DNA from: Kalaharituber pfeilii
Taxonomy: Eukaryota > Ascomycota > Pezizomycetes > Pezizales > Pezizaceae
Reading direction: 5' to 3'
DNA length: 64,000 nucleotides
Assembly: GCA_015179045.1 (NCBI GenBank)
Contig: WHUZ01000008.1
Span: 744,001-808,000 of the forward strand
Part shown: positions 12,086 through 20,800 of the stretch, piece by piece
How the letters are laid out: each line of letters begins with the position of its first letter
How positions within the stretch are numbered: position 1 is the first letter of the stretch
Translations under genes and position numbers: made by a program
The notes under the pieces: generated by a model
What the model was told of the DNA's origin: nothing
The model's input: the letters and a program-made list of their open reading frames with translations, nothing else
Database searches by the model: none

Positions 12086-12525
12086 GTTAGACACATATGG
12101 CCCACCGGAGCTGACGGTGCCAGATGCGGTAGAATGAGCTCAATTTGACAGGTATGGCCGGCCCGAGCCTACGGTGCAAATATGAGATGAGTATGGCATG
12201 CCCGAGGCACGAGATGAGATGAGGTAGAATGAGCTGAATTTGATAGATATGGCAGCCCCGACCTGACGGCATGAGATGAGGTAGAATGAGCTGCATTTGA
12301 GACGTATGGCATGCCCGAGGCACAAGATGGGATGAGGTAGAGTGAGCTAAATTTGAGATGTATGGCATGCTTGAACCGAGGCACGAGAAGATGCGGAATG
12401 AGCTGAATTTGATAGATGTGGCAGAACAAGGTGAGGTAGAATCAGCTGAATTTGACAGGTATGGTAGGGCCCACTCGATGGCGTGAGGTGAGGAAGAATA
12501 AACTAAATTTGACAGGTATTGCAGG
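12086..12525 (+). repeat. Family A satellite, block 2
   Basis: Continuation of the family A array after MITE 1, with about seven units showing the GAATTTGA core and the AGATGAGGTAGAATGAGCT half. Several units contain an insertion of the type CGAGGCACGAGATGAGATGAGG. It ends at the 8-bp duplication of MITE 2. Confidence 0.75.
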
Positions 12526-13117
12526 AAATGAATCCAACAGGCCAGGCCAGTCCAGGCCATTCAGGCTGGCCCACGCCAATCAGGCCATTTACGTAAATTC
12601 AAGCGATTTTAGAATTTAACCCAGGTGAATTAGATTTGAATAGTCCTGGATATTTCCACTATCAGTAATTGACAGTTGCGCATTAGGTATCATCATCGAA
12701 GAATTGAGTCCCGTCTGTTGTATTATCTGGAAGGTCCATCATTTCTAAATATTTCTTAGTATATATACTTGAATACAAAGTTTGATACATACTTGACGAA
12801 AGTCGCAGACCGCTGCTGTTTAAAATTTTAGATATACGGGAGATTCTACTCATTTGAATAGTATGAATACTCCTGGATAGCTGTGGAGTGATTCGTTTAA
12901 TTGGCTTGAACCTGCCTGAATGGCCTGGACCGGCCTGAGTGGCCTGGGCCGGCCTGGTTGGCCTGGACCGGCCGGAATGGTCTGGACCGGCCTGAATGGT
13001 CTGGACTCTGGACGGGCCTGGTTGGCCTGATTCATGTGGATCAGGCCGGTCCAGGCCGGTCCAGGCTGGTCCAGGCGGTTACAGTCCAATGCAGATCACG
13101 GCCTGTTGGATTCATTG
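12526..13117. mobile_element. hAT-like MITE 2, 592 bp
   Basis: The ends are AAATGAATCCAACAGGCC at 12526-12543 and the reverse complement (one terminal mismatch) at 13100-13117. Eight-bp duplications ATTGCAGG flank it exactly (12518-12525 and 13118-13125). Excision in silico rejoins a family A unit (...GACAGGTATTGCAGGCCCAACG...). Both subterminal regions are made of GGCCTGGACCGGCCTGAATG-type GC-rich repeats (family C, mostly 12900-13080). The middle (12600-12900) is AT-rich and non-coding. No transposase. Confidence 0.85.
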
Positions 13118-13330
13118 ATTGCAGGCCCAACGTGATGGCGTACAATGAGCTGAATTTGACAGGTATGGCAGGTCCGAGTCGAGGGCGTGAGGTGAGGTAG
13201 ATTGAGCTCAATTTCAGACGAATTGCATGCCCGACTTGACGGCATGAGCTGAATTTGACACGTATAGCTGACCCGACTCGATGGTGCAAGATGAGGTGGA
13301 ATGAGCTGAATTTGACAGGCATGGCCGGCC
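13118..13330 (+). repeat. Family A satellite, block 3 (left arm of an inverted pair)
   Basis: Four family A units. Reversed and complemented, this block matches 16850-17060 closely over about 200 bp, including the distinctive junction GGCCGGCCCTAGCCATTTCAG at its inner edge. It is therefore one arm of a long inverted repeat. Confidence 0.75.
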
Positions 13331-13334
13331 CTAG

Positions 13335-13510
13335 CCATTTCAGCAGCCATATTGGTAGCCATTTCAGCAGCCATTTCAGCAGCCATTGAAGTAGCCATTG
13401 AAGTAGCCATTTCAGCGGCAATTTCAGGTCCCATTTCATCAGCCATTTCGGTAGCCGTTTCAGCAGCCCTTCCAGCGGCTATTTCAGCAGCCATTTCGGT
13501 AGCCATTTGG
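13335..13510 (+). repeat. Family B 12-bp repeat array
   Basis: Roughly fourteen copies of a 12-bp unit related to AGCCATTTCAGC, with substitutions (GTAGCC, GCGGCA, ATTGAA). Further arrays lie at 16310-16655 (same orientation) and 16796-16865 (inverted). All frames stay open across it, which produces long Ala/Glu/Met-rich open frames on the minus strand that are not genes. Confidence 0.75.
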
Positions 13511-13967
13511 GCATGTGATACATAGTGGCAGTTCCGACCCAAGGGCACGGGATGAGGTGCAAGGAGCTAAATTTGACAGGAAGAGGAGGTACGGCCTGAC
13601 GGCGAGAGATGAGGTGAATTTGACACATATGGCTGGCGCGATCCGACGGCACGGGGCGATGCAGGATGAGCTGAATTTGACATGTATAGCCGGCCTGACC
13701 TGACGGCGCGAGATCATACACAATGAGCCGAATTTGACTGTATGGCAGGCACGACCGGACGGTAGGAGATCATGCAGAATGAGCTGAATTTGACAGGTTT
13801 GGTAGGCCCTACCCGACGGCACAAGAGCAGGCAGACTGAGCTGAACTTGATAGGTTTGGCAGGCCCTATTGGATGGCATGAGATGAGTCAGAATGAGTTG
13901 AATTTCACATGAATTACAGGCCTGAGCTGACAGTACAAGATGATACACAATAAGCTGAATTTGATAG
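13511..13967 (+). repeat. Family A satellite, block 4
   Basis: Seven to eight units of family A in the plus orientation, ending in the target duplication TTTGATAG (13960-13967) of MITE 3. The array resumes at 16115 in the same unit. Confidence 0.75.
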
Positions 13968-14469
13968 CAGTGTTCCCAACGGGCCGGCCAGGCCAGGCCA
14001 TTCAGGCTGCAGTGTGAGTTAAGTTGTACAGTAGCTAGCTATATACAGAACGTACTCTAAATTCTACGTATACCTCATTCTCTAATGTTTAGGATTTTGC
14101 TTGCTGATTTTACACCGCCAGTACCGCTTTCCATTAGCCATGCACATCTTCACCATAGTGTCAAATCCAACTTTGTCGCACCAGATTTTTGTAACCGAAA
14201 TTCCAGAAGACTCGATATCGGCATCAGATTGGACTGCAGGGAATCGTCGATGCAATGTCAAAACTTGAACTGCACTATGGAGAGTGAAGAATAGGAGAAT
14301 ACTAAAGGAATCATCATCGCCAGTACCGGTGGTTGGAATGTCTGTCTCCCTGCAATACTAATAAGAAATTATTAGTTATCCGAAAATATTGAAAGGTTCA
14401 TATTAATCCGTGTCCAAGTAACCTGAAGGTGGCCCCTGAAATAGCCTCCTAACCAGCCCTCCTGCCCCT

Positions 14470-14649
14470 GAAATTGCTTGAACGGCCTGAATGGCCTGGA
14501 CCAGCCTGGGCGGCCTGGACGGCCTGGACCGGCCTGGACCGGCCTGGGCCATCTGTAACCTTGGCCTGGCCGGCCTGGGCTGTTTCAGGCCTGCCAAGCC
14601 AGGCCGCCAAGCCGGCCGGTCCAGGCGGCCTGGTCGGCGGCCTGGCCGG
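14470..14649 (+). repeat. Family C GC-rich repeat (GGCCTGGACC type)
   Basis: Tandem and palindromic variants of GGCCTGGACCGGCCTG and GGCCTGGGCGGCC. They are subterminal in MITE 3; closely similar repeats at 12900-13080 sit inside MITE 2. The partly self-complementary units would form strong secondary structure in single strands. Confidence 0.7.
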
Positions 14650-16091
14650 TTTTTTTTTTTTTTTTTTTTTTATATCATTTATCGCATGCCGCCCTAAGGG
14701 CTATGGCGATGTTATGCTAAATAAATAAAAGAAGGTTAAAAAACCACAACAGAAACATTCCCGCCTAAAAACACCAATCCTAACCCCACTATCCGTTCTG
14801 ACTTAACTACATGTGATACCCGCGGACTCTTCACTATCGCGGGTGGCGCCCGGTACAATCCCCTACTCCCGTCCCCTCTCCGGCTCATACCGGACCGACT
14901 TCAGCCATCGCCCGCTAAGTCTCACCTTGTCAACCTCCATTTCCTTGTCCAAGTACACCACCACCGAACTCGTCTTCTTGCCCTCCCCTTCCAAAATCGT
15001 CTTCCTCCTCAGCCAGCGAATCCCGGTTATCCTTCCCAAATCCCGGTTCGCGGCTTCCAGCCACGCCTTCACCTTTCCCAAATCCTTCCGCAAGGCGATT
15101 CCGTGTATGACGATGCCATATTTACCTCTGGTGGTGGCATCGGGTTTTGCTGGTGGAGGGGTAACGGTTGGGCCCTTGTTGCCTGGACGGCGACGGGCGT
15201 GGTGTCTCTGGAATGCCTCCTCCTGACTCGGGAGAGGCTTCCTTCTGTTGGTTGGGGGTTGTTGGTTCGGAGGTGTCTTTGGTGCCGGAGCTGGTGCTGG
15301 CGTTGGTGGTGGTGATGGTGCCGGTGCTGACACAACCGGTGGCGATGGTGATGGTGTGGCGCCCGACGCTGCAATCTTCTTCGCCTCCTCCTCGCTGAGT
15401 TGGCGTTTCAATTGGTAGTTGTAGTCGGGCGCGGGCATCTTCCCCTTCCTCTTCCGGCTGCTGGTTGGGGTGGGTGGGTCCGCCTTTCGCTTCCCCGAGC
15501 TGGGTGGCGGCGATTGTGGTGGTGGTGGCGGTGGAGGTGGCGGTGGGGGTGGCGGTGGCTCCACCGGAGGCGTCTCCACCGACGTGATGGGGCTGAACCC
15601 CAGTGTCTGTGGCGGCGGTGGTGGTGGTGGGGGTGGCGGTGGCGGTGGCGGTGGAGGTGGTGTCCGGAATTCATTGTCCGCCCAGACCGGCTTCACATGG
15701 TCCGCATTCCCGTCTGCGGTCCGAAACTGCTGTCGCTCAGGGTCTGTACACACGAAGTAAATGAAGGCTCCTTTCTCCAGCCTGAGGTTCCTTCGCAGGT
15801 ACCCCGCGACACCAATCTCGAGGTCCCTGTGCAGCATTGCGTGCAGCAATACCCTAGCGCCTTGGCGGGACATGGGTGTGGGTGATGTGATGGCAACAGC
15901 GGTGGAAAGCTGAGAGTTCCCCGAATTTTCTCCCCTCGGAGGAAAACTGTAGTTCTGGGTATTTGGGAATAAGAATTAGATCAAAAGACTCAGCTCGCTG
16001 AGCGCTTTCGATCTATGTAGATTTCAGCGGGGGGGACGTTGTGGTTGTGGAGTCGCTTCCAAACGCTCGTCCTGAGGTGGTTGTTGTCGGT
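14650..16091 (-). mobile_element. ORF1-only A-tailed retroelement (HAL1-like), antisense
   Basis: It starts with a T-run (14650-14671), the complement of a poly(A) tail, preceded by the 3' tail hairpin GCCCTAAGGGC (14691-14701). The 11-bp sequence GGCCTGGCCGG occurs immediately on both sides (14639-14649 and 16092-16102), extendable to 17 bp with one mismatch, and is the likely target duplication. The sense 5' end (ACCGACAACAAC...CAGGACGAGCG, read from 16091 leftward) matches the 5' end of the 7.3-kb LINE at 21840 over roughly 65 nt. Only one open frame (ORF1-like) is present and there is no reverse transcriptase. It therefore looks like a non-autonomous LINE derivative mobilised in trans. 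Confidence 0.7.
14863..15873 (-). CDS. LINE ORF1-like protein, proline-rich (336 aa)
   Basis: A single intact frame from the ATG at 15873. Residues ~1-50 are mixed (LLHAMLHRDLEIGVAGYLRR); two long polyproline runs lie at about 70-120; then comes a basic segment with KRK motifs (~125-150) and a Pro/Ala-rich linker. The C-terminal ~85 residues (KYGIVIHGIALRKDLGKVKA ... GRITGIRWLRRK ... SSVVVYLDKEMEVDKV) have the beta-alpha-beta pattern and HG(V/I) start seen in RNA-binding regions of fungal LINE ORF1 proteins. It presumably binds its own RNA in a ribonucleoprotein. Unlike the ORF1 of the large LINE it has no CCHC knuckle. The uninterrupted frame suggests a young copy, or selection for the protein. 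Confidence 0.6.
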   Translation of the reverse strand: MSRQGARVLLHAMLHRDLEIGVAGYLRRNLRLEKGAFIYFVCTDPERQQFRTADGNADHVKPVWADNEFRTPPPPPPPPPPPPPPPPPQTLGFSPITSVETPPVEPPPPPPPPPPPPPPQSPPPSSGKRKADPPTPTSSRKRKGKMPAPDYNYQLKRQLSEEEAKKIAASGATPSPSPPVVSAPAPSPPPTPAPAPAPKTPPNQQPPTNRRKPLPSQEEAFQRHHARRRPGNKGPTVTPPPAKPDATTRGKYGIVIHGIALRKDLGKVKAWLEAANRDLGRITGIRWLRRKTILEGEGKKTSSVVVYLDKEMEVDKVRLSGRWLKSVRYEPERGRE

Positions 16092-16114
16092 GGCCTGGCC
16101 GGTTGGGAACACTG

Positions 16115-16300
16115 TTTGATAGATGTGGCAGCCCCGACGTGCCAGCGTGAGATGAGGTGGAATGAGCTCAATTTGACAGGTATGGCAGATCCGACCTGCC
16201 GGCGTGAGATGAGGTAGAAGGAGATGAATTTGACAGGTATAGCAGGTACGGCCCAACGGCGTCAGATGAGGTGAAGTTGACAGGTATGGCCGGCCTGACC
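16115..16300 (+). repeat. Family A satellite, block 5
   Basis: Three units resuming directly after MITE 3, ending in the CCGGCCTGACCCGAGGGACTC junction that leads into family B. Confidence 0.7.
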
Positions 16301-16309
16301 CGAGGGACT

Positions 16310-16655
16310 CAGTAGCCATTTTAGCAGCCATTTTGGTAGCCATTTCAGCAGCAATTTCAGCAGCAATTTCAGTAGCCTTTGAAGTAGCTATTGCAGCGGC
16401 AATTTCAGCTGTCATTTCATCAGCTATTTTGGAAGCCGTTTCAGTAACCCTTTCAGTAGCCATTTCAGCGGCCGTTTCAACAGCCATTGCAGCAGCCATT
16501 TCAGCATCCATTTCAGCAGCTATTTCATACCCCATTTCGGTATCCATTTCATCATCTATTTTAGTAGCCGTTTTGGCAGCCATTTCAGCAGCCTTTTCAG
16601 TAGGCCTTTCGGTAGCCGTTGTGGCAGCTATTTCGGCAGCCATTTCAGTGGCCGA
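16310..16655 (+). repeat. Family B 12-bp repeat array, long block
   Basis: Nearly thirty diverged copies of the AGCCATTTCAGC unit. It is followed by a unique segment of about 140 bp (16656-16795) and then by family B in the opposite orientation, so it can fold into a large hairpin. Confidence 0.75.
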
Positions 16656-16795
16656 CAGTAGGTCTGGGCCGACGGCAGGGCTTGGCATTTTGACCGAATT
16701 GGGACGAAAAACACTGGGCAGCTTGTAATCAACCCATACACTCCTCTGCAAGCTGAGTTCGCTCCTGGGCAATGTTGGTACTATCGTACCCTATC

Positions 16796-16865
16796 TGAAA
16801 TGGCTGCTGAAATGGCTGCTGAAATGGCTGCTGAAATGGCTACCGAAATGGCTACTGAAATGGCT
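16796..16865 (-). repeat. Family B array, inverted block
   Basis: Six copies of GCTGAAATGGCT and close variants (GCTACCGAAATG), the reverse complement of the arrays at 13335 and 16310. It joins the inverted family A block through CTAGGGCCGGCC. Confidence 0.75.
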
Positions 16866-17266
16866 AGGGCCGGCCATGCCTGTCAAATTCAGCTCATTCC
16901 ACCTCATCTTGCACCATCGGGTCGGGCCAGCTATATGTGTCAAATTCAGCTCATGCCGTCAAGTCGGGCATGCAATTCGTGGGAAATTGAGCCATTCTAC
17001 CTCACCTCACGCCGTTGGCTCAGATCTGCCATACCTGTCAAATTGAGCTCATTTTACCTCACCTCATGCTGTCCGGCCGGACCTGCCATACCTGTCAAAT
17101 TCAGCTCATTCCACCTCATCCCACGCTGGCAGGTCGGGCTGCCACATAAATCAAATTCAGCTCATTCTACATCATCTCGTGCCGTCGGGTCGGACCTGTC
17201 ATATCTATCAAATTCAGCTCATGTTGCCATATCTCACACCGCCGAGTCAGGCATACCGTATGTTGC
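16866..17266 (-). repeat. Family A satellite, inverted block 6
   Basis: About seven family A units in the reverse orientation (GCCATACCTGTCAAATTCAG type). The first ~200 bp is the partner of 13118-13340. The block ends where the copia LTR begins. Confidence 0.8.
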
Positions 17267-17296
17267 AAATGTTAGAAACCATGAGCCGAACACACG

Positions 17297-17366
17297 CGAA
17301 ACAGTCCGAGCGAAACAGTCCGAGCGAAACAGTCCGAGCGAAACAGTCCGAGCGAAACAGTCCGAG
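17297..17366 (+). repeat. 14-bp minisatellite in the LTR
   Basis: Five perfect copies of CGAAACAGTCCGAG, directly followed by a shorter remnant. Confidence 0.9.
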
Positions 17367-17380
17367 TGTGTAAAACATCC

Positions 17381-17462
17381 GAACATCCGCGATGGCCTAA
17401 GCACTCCGAACATCCGCGATGGCCTAAGCACTCCGAACATCCGCGATGGCCCAAACACTCCG
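17381..17462 (+). repeat. 27-bp minisatellite in the LTR
   Basis: Three copies of a 27-bp unit containing AACATCCGCGATGGCC; the third differs at two positions. Confidence 0.88.
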
Positions 17463-17641
17463 GACTGAGTATTCCATATTAGGCAGTCCAAATACTTAGC
17501 TGTTCTGTTCACTGGTTTTGTATGCAACTTCGTGTTATAGAGTTTTTGTATATATATGGGCTCTGGAAGCCCCGTTCTTGATTGATCATTAGAATCGAAT
17601 ACACACATCTCTGAGCCTATTCCTCTGTACTCCTTTTCACA

Positions 17642-17655
17642 GGTTATGAGCCCGG
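17642..17655 (+). promoter_or_regulatory. Primer binding site, half-tRNA-iMet type
   Basis: GGTTATGAGCCCGG is complementary to the anticodon stem-loop of initiator tRNA-Met (CGGGCTCATAACC). Drosophila copia and several fungal copia elements prime from an internally cleaved tRNA-iMet in this way. It lies one or two bases after the inferred LTR end. Confidence 0.7.
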
Positions 17656-17845
17656 ACTGTGCAATATAGTCCACCGCATTTAAGTCGCACTTTTTCACAC
17701 ACTTGCACTCCTTGCTCGCACTCCTCACTTGTGCTCCTCGCTCACATTCCTCGCTTGCACTCCTCGCTCGTGCTCCTCGCTTCTCGAATCCCTCGAGCTC
17801 ACCTGCTCTCCACGTCTACTACTGCAAACATCAAATCATCCTACA

Positions 17846-20800
17846 ATGTCTGGATCCACCTCCACCACTGCTGATGTCTTTCGCCATAAACATGGACAAG
17901 CTCCCATGCTTACAACCTCAAACTACCAACAATGGAGCGTGGCCATGAAGTTCATTCTCAAGGCCTGCAATCTCTGGGAAATCGTCAATGGCACTGAGCA
18001 TGCCCCAGAGCAAACTACCTTAGCCTCCCGAGCATCACGAGCATCAAGCAGTGCCGGACCATCCACCTCAGGCCCCAATACAAACTCAGAAGCTCTAGCT
18101 AAGTTTACCAAACGCTCTAATCAAGCTGCTTCCATTATTTTCGGCTCTCTGACACTATCTGCTCAAGCTTATCTTGGAAATGCAGATGAGCCTACTGAGA
18201 TGTGGAAGGCCCTCAAGCAAAGACTTGACACAGTTGCAAACCGCTCTGGTATTAACGCAATTCAGATGGCCTTTGGAAACGATAAAATGGGTGAACATGA
18301 GAAAGTATCTGCATGGATTAGCAGACTCATAGGTTACCAAAATGCGTTGACCCACACTGATGACCCTATTACTGACAGAGGAATGGTCAATCACATCCTC
18401 CGCCATCTCTCACCCAAATTTTCAGGCATACGTCGTGTAATAGCAGAGAAACCAATTCCAGAACAGACTATCAACTATGTCCTCAGTACCCTTGTTGACT
18501 ATGAAACTCAGCTCGAACCAATAACCACTACTACCGCCGGAGCACTGGCAGCGAATAGCCGTGGAGGAGGCCGTGGCCGTGGCCGTGGCTACAGATCAGG
18601 ACGTGGCGGCCGTGGCGGATATAGAGTCAACAAGAGAGATACCCAGTCTAAGCGAATTGCAGGAGTATGTTGGTACTGCACAAAAGAAGGACACAAAGCA
18701 GAGGATTGCAGATTACAGAAGAAGGCAATTGAGCTCAAGAACAAAAGAGAGAAACTGAGCCCCGCATCCAGTACAGATGATTCCAACAAATCGAGTGCTA
18801 ACCTGACAAGGATGTATATTGCCAAAGCCTCTGCAACTAGAGCTACCCTCACCAATTGTCAACGAAGAACCTGGTACATTGACTCTGGAGCCAGTGACCA
18901 CATGTGCTCCACTCTGTCAGACTTCACAAGCCACAAGACACTTGCAAAGCCACGTAAGGTACTACTGGGAGACAACTACACAATTTTCGCTACAGCAATA
19001 GGAACCATGACTATTCAGGGTAATGAACGGTGCATGACTCTTGAATCAGTGTTATATGTTCCAGATCTCAAATGCAACCTCTTCTCAGTAGCAAAAGCAG
19101 AGGATGCAGGTTACAGCACATTATTCAAGTCAGGCACCTGCATTGCAGATGAACAGGACCGACCAGTCATCACTGTCAAACGTCGAGATGGAATGTACGT
19201 AATTAACCTCCGAAAAACCCACGCCGTGCCTGCCACCGCCGTGCCTGCCACCGCCGTGCCTGCCACCGCCGTGCCTGCCACCACCGTGCCTGCCGCTACC
19301 GTGCCTGCCACCACCGTTCTGGCTAAAGGTACCCTCGAGCTCTGGCATTACCGCCTAGGACACCTGAATACAGCTGCTGTTAAGACGCTCGCCAATGGTC
19401 TTGCAACTGGCATAGAGCTGCGAAAGGCAGAGCTATCCAAAGATGGCAGTCCCTGTTTTCCATGCCTGCAAGGCAAACAGAAGGTCACAATCAATCGAAC
19501 ACCCTCTGAGAGGGCAACTGAGCCCCTCCAACTCATTCACTCTGACTCTGCTGGTCCATTCCCAGTCACACCTGGAAACTCTAGGTACTTCCTCCTCTAC
19601 ATTGATGACTATTCACGCATGACATGGGTATACATCCTTGAATCCAAAACAGTTGAAGAGGTCTGCAGTGCTTTTCAAGACTTTAAAGCACATGTAGAGA
19701 AGGAAAGTGGGAGAGTTATCAAACGTTTCAGGTGTGACAATGGCAAGGGAGAATATGACAACCGCAGATTCCGAGGTATTCTGTCAAGCAGCGGTATCTC
19801 CTATGAACCCAGCGCACCCTACACTCAGCATCAAAATGGAGTCAGTGAAAGAAAAATTAGGACTATCAAGGAGATGGCAGTGTCTATGAGGTGTGCTGCT
19901 AAGCTTGATGAGGAATTCTGGGCAGAAGCTACTGCAACAGCTGTGTATATCTTGAACAGGTCACCTACACGAGCTCTCGAGAACAAAACGCCCTATGAGG
20001 CCTGGTATGGCAAGAAACCGGCCCTGCACCACCTGCGCATTTTTGGATGTCACGCCTATGCACATATCCCAAAACAGAAGCGTCGTACCATGCAAGCTAA
20101 GTCACAGCAGTGCATCTTCATCGGCTATTCACCTACTACAACCAAGCAGTGGCGAGTTTGGGACCCACAAGGCCGTCGGGCATACATTGTAGCTGACGTG
20201 GTATTCGACGAGAGAAAACCAATGGGCATCACCACAGCTGAGCAGCTGAATGCACCTACCAGCTGCAGTACAGAAGAGCTACAGGATGTTAACATGCCTG
20301 ACATCTGGCCAGAAGACAGAATCACTGAGATTGCTGATGAACCTACGACGCCGGCTATGACGCCAGGTGCGACACTGCCTATGACTCGGATACCGGCCAC
20401 GATGCCTCAACGGACAGAGCCTGACATACCACGCCTACGTCTTGGAGAAGAAATCATTGAGAAACGCCCACGCCGCTCGCGTGCTGCAGCTACCAGTTCT
20501 ATGACTGGTAAAGACCCCAATGCCGACCAGATGGCTAAGCACCACACAATCCACGTGTCCACTGTGCATACTGATGCAAGTGAAGAGATATCTAAGTGCT
20601 GTCACGCACTAGAATCTGGTACTCTACAAGCTACACCTGACGAAGGGAGGCTTGAAGCTCTCAATGCCCTGGCAGATGCTCTGTGGAGATCTGGCCATAC
20701 CATGACAAAAGCTTTTCAAGCCCAGGGACCAGTAAAGGAGGCAATTGGTGAACCGACTAGCTACCGGCAAGCCATGCAAAGCCCTGACTGTGTTCAGTGG

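Larger units (their letters stand above)
13968..16114. mobile_element. hAT-like MITE 3 split by a retroelement
   Basis: The ends are CAGTGTTCCCAAC at 13968-13980 and GTTGGGAACACTG at 16102-16114; the similarity continues inward into GGCCAGGCCA. Perfect 8-bp duplications TTTGATAG lie at 13960-13967 and 16115-16122, and rejoining them restores a family A unit. CAGTG-type ends plus an 8-bp duplication indicate the hAT superfamily. The element's own sequence is only about 690 bp (13968-14649 plus 16103-16114); the rest is the HAL1-like retroelement inserted next to the right end. The part at 14470-14649 is made of family C GGCCTGGACC repeats, as in MITE 2. No transposase is present. Confidence 0.88.
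17270..17640 (+). mobile_element. 5' LTR of a Ty1/copia element (probable limits)
   Basis: Begins TGTTAGAAACC directly after the last family A unit and ends CTTTTCACA directly before the primer binding site, giving about 371 bp with TG...CA ends. A TATA-like stretch (TATATATGG, ~17551) and a run toward the gag start fit a promoter. The left half contains two minisatellites. The limits are inferred because no 3' LTR lies in the window for comparison. Confidence 0.55.

Noticed and set aside
11326..13948. Several 60-157-codon open frames on both strands in the satellite island
   Set aside because: They follow the family A and C repeats, change frame with each unit and have no domain.
15103..15885. 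Gly-rich open frames on the plus strand opposite the proline-rich ORF
   Set aside because: Shadow of the CCN-rich ORF1-like frame on the minus strand, which has the folded C-terminal domain.
15990..16772. Minus-strand 260-codon frame rich in Ala/Glu/Met, and the plus-strand counterpart
   Set aside because: The 12-bp family B repeat keeps all frames open; the sequence is purely repetitive.
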